Part shown: positions 62,278 through 64,000 of the stretch, piece by piece
Layout: each line of letters opens with the position of its first letter
Position numbering within the stretch: the first letter of the stretch is position 1
Source: Terriglobia bacterium
GTDB lineage: Bacteria; Acidobacteriota; Terriglobia; Bryobacterales; Bryobacteraceae
Direction: 5' to 3'
DNA length: 64,000 bases
NCBI GenBank assembly: GCA_020073615.1
Contig: JAIQEX010000003.1
Location: 62,001-126,000, forward strand
The notes under the pieces: model-generated
Seen by the model: the letters and a program-made list of their open reading frames with translations, nothing else
The model's database searches: none
Told to the model about the DNA's origin: nothing
Position numbers and translations under genes: made by a program

Positions 62278-64000
62278 GTGACGCATTCCTTTTCGCGGTC
62301 GTCGTTGCTGGCCGCCGTGCTGTGCGCGGTGTTGGCCGCGGCTCCCCCCGCTTCCCGCTCGAACGCCGCTGCCGCGCGCCAGCCCGCCATCAAAGCGTCG
62401 CCCGCCGTGCGCCGCTGGATCAAGGGCATGACCCTGCGCGACCAGGTGGCGCAACTGGTGTTCATCGCCTTCCACGGCGAAGCGCCGCATTCGCGCTCGC
62501 GGGAATTCCGCAAGTTCATGCGCCTGATCCGCGAGACCAAGGTGGGCGGCCTGATTCTCAACAACGCCTCCAACGGCCGCACGATCCAGAAGGCCGAGCC
62601 GTACGCCGTGGCGGCATTCTTGAATCGCCTGCAGCGCATCGCCAAGGTGCCGCTGCTGGTGGGCGGGGATTTCGAGCGCGGCGCTTCCATGCGCGTGGCC
62701 GGCACCACCGTTTTTCCGCACGCCATGGCCTTCGGGGCCGCGGGCGACCCGGCGCTGGCGCGCTTCGAGGGCGAGGTGACGGCGCGCGAAGCCCGCGCGC
62801 TGGGCGTCCACTGGGTTTATTATCCGGTGGCCGACGTCAACAACAATCCCGATAATCCCATCATCAACATCCGCTCCTTCGGCGAGAATCCGCAGCAGGT
62901 GGCGGCCTACGTGAAGGCCTTCATCGAGGGCGCGCATTCCGACAAGCGCAACTTCGTGCTGACCACCGCCAAACATTTTCCGGGGCACGGCGACACGGCC
63001 ATCGACACGCACATGAACCTGGCGGCCATCACCGCGGACCGCGAGCGGCTGGAGCGCCTGGAGCTGGTGCCCTTCCGCGCGGCCATCGACGCTGGCGTGG
63101 ATTCCATCATGACGGCGCACATCGCGGTGCCGGCGCTGGGGCCCGCGGATCTTCCGGCCACCCTCTCGCCGGCCATCCTTACGGACTTGCTGCGCAAACA
63201 GCTCGGCTTCAAAGGCATGGTGATCACCGATGCCCTGGGAATGGGCGGGTTGCAGGCATTCGGCGCGGGAGAGATCGCGGTGCGCGCCCTCGAAGCCGGC
63301 GCCGATACGCTGCTCATGCCCGCCGACGCCGATGTGGCGATCAAGGCGGTGGTGGCGGCCGTGGAGAGCGGGAGACTGACCCGCCGGCGCATCCAGGAGA
63401 GCACCATTCGGATTCTGGCCGCCAAGGAGCGCCTCGGCCTGGACCGCAAGCGCTTCGTGAATGTGGAGGCTATCGGCGACACGGTGGCCGCTCCCGAGGC
63501 CGTCGAGCGGGCACAGGAGATTGCCGAGCGCGCGGTGACGCTGGTGCGCAACACGGGCGAGCCGATTCCGCTGGCCGCGCCCGACCGGGCCTGCTTCGTG
63601 GTAATGGCCGAGGGACGGTACGCGGCGGGCGGCCAGGCCTTCACCCAGGAGATCCACAAGCGGCAGCCCAGGGCGGCGCTGGCGGCACTCGATCCCTCGA
63701 TGCCGCGCGCGGCGCTGGACGACGCAGTGGGCAAGCTGCCGGCGTGCGACAGTTACGTGGTGGCGGCCTTCGCCTCGGTGAGCGCCGGCCGCGGCACGGT
63801 GGGCCTGGCGGGCGACCTGCCCCACGTCGTGGAAACGCTCGTGGCATCGCACAAGCTGGTGACGCTCATCGCGCTGGGCAATCCGTACCTGCTGCGCAAC
63901 TTTCCCGAGGTGGCCGGATACCTGGCGACCTTCAGCAACGTGGCGCCCTCGGAGATCGCGGCCGTGAAAGCGCTGTGGGGCGAAATCCCCATCCGCGGCC
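62278..64000 (+). CDS. GH3 family glycosidase, NagZ-like (3' end outside window)
   Basis: The first 574 residues of a glycoside hydrolase family 3 enzyme with leader SLLAAVLCAVLAAAPPASRS, so exported. The GTG start lies 18 bases after the regulator gene. The catalytic domain shows the NagZ-type motif TAKHFPGHGDTAIDTH (acid/base His) and the nucleophile D318 in MVITDALGMGG. A C-terminal domain (VTLVRNTGEPIPLAAPDR onward) follows, as in longer exported beta-N-acetylhexosaminidases. The likely substrate is a beta-linked N-acetylglucosamine, in cell wall or chitin turnover. The gene runs off the window edge with the frame open. Confidence 0.9.
   Translation, partial: MTHSFSRSSLLAAVLCAVLAAAPPASRSNAAAARQPAIKASPAVRRWIKGMTLRDQVAQLVFIAFHGEAPHSRSREFRKFMRLIRETKVGGLILNNASNGRTIQKAEPYAVAAFLNRLQRIAKVPLLVGGDFERGASMRVAGTTVFPHAMAFGAAGDPALARFEGEVTAREARALGVHWVYYPVADVNNNPDNPIINIRSFGENPQQVAAYVKAFIEGAHSDKRNFVLTTAKHFPGHGDTAIDTHMNLAAITADRERLERLELVPFRAAIDAGVDSIMTAHIAVPALGPADLPATLSPAILTDLLRKQLGFKGMVITDALGMGGLQAFGAGEIAVRALEAGADTLLMPADADVAIKAVVAAVESGRLTRRRIQESTIRILAAKERLGLDRKRFVNVEAIGDTVAAPEAVERAQEIAERAVTLVRNTGEPIPLAAPDRACFVVMAEGRYAAGGQAFTQEIHKRQPRAALAALDPSMPRAALDDAVGKLPACDSYVVAAFASVSAGRGTVGLAGDLPHVVETLVASHKLVTLIALGNPYLLRNFPEVAGYLATFSNVAPSEIAAVKALWGEIPIRG

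Noticed and set aside
61489-63852. Minus-strand open frame of 787 codons
   Set aside because: It is antisense to the GH3 gene and the regulator, both with clear motifs; composition is His/Arg/Gly-rich and repetitive.

Overview
This window looks like a chromosome fragment of an acidobacterium, most likely of the Solibacter/Bryobacter group (Bryobacterales). The evidence is high GC with strong GC3 bias, an Oar-type TonB receptor with an N-terminal carboxypeptidase-like domain, an SBBP-repeat protein ending in the Solibacter-type C-terminal domain (TIGR03437-like), two VWFA proteins of the acidobacterial TIGR03436 type, large orphan MacB/FtsX permeases (ADOP family), and a protein kinase fused to a TolB-like propeller. 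These assignments come from reading the sequence; no database search was possible.
1-10 kb: the end of an aconitase-superfamily LeuC-like gene, its LeuD-like partner, a class V aminotransferase and an RraA-type aldolase form a tight operon. It converges on a GltS-type glutamate carrier, which is divergent from a secreted M1 aminopeptidase. An ArnA-dehydrogenase-like epimerase overlaps a DPM1-like glycosyltransferase, with a GT-C-like membrane protein divergent from them. 10-18 kb (minus strand): a probable long operon of a small envelope protein, a GT-C-like membrane protein, a one-piece propeller histidine kinase, a NarL-type regulator and a di-heme DUF1111 protein. 18-25 kb: an NTF2-like secreted protein, the TonB receptor, and the convergent SBBP protein behind a perfect hairpin. 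25.5-31.2 kb: a pentose operon of SSS symporter, small membrane protein, FucI/AraA-type isomerase, ribulokinase and ribulose-5-phosphate epimerase.
31-48 kb is the accessory, damaged part. It holds an orphan HigA antitoxin, one intact ADOP permease, an HNH endonuclease broken by a stop and a frameshift behind a coupled 93-residue gene, a wrecked GH27 alpha-galactosidase whose 3' tail is duplicated on the far side of the HNH pair, a kinase-VWFA pair, a serine-recombinase element with a frame break beside the catalytic serine, two 5'-truncated ADOP genes joined head to head, a paralogue of the small envelope protein, another large membrane protein, a probable YdeI tail and a lone Flp pilin.
48-64 kb: an ECF sigma factor coupled to a triple-glyoxalase protein; a lipoamide operon (lpdA-lipB-E2) followed by a secreted copper amine oxidase; a PIN-domain gene coupled to an unknown 232-residue gene; a DUF1223 protein; a TIR-HEAT gene bracketed by 41-bp direct repeats; a rhomboid protease; a second VWFA protein; a receiver-only regulator; and a GH3 glycosidase running off the end.
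No tRNA, rRNA or CRISPR array was recognised. The most interesting points are the repeat-bracketed TIR-HEAT and HNH cassettes, the head-to-head ADOP junction, the PIN two-gene unit, and the glyoxalase/sigma pair.
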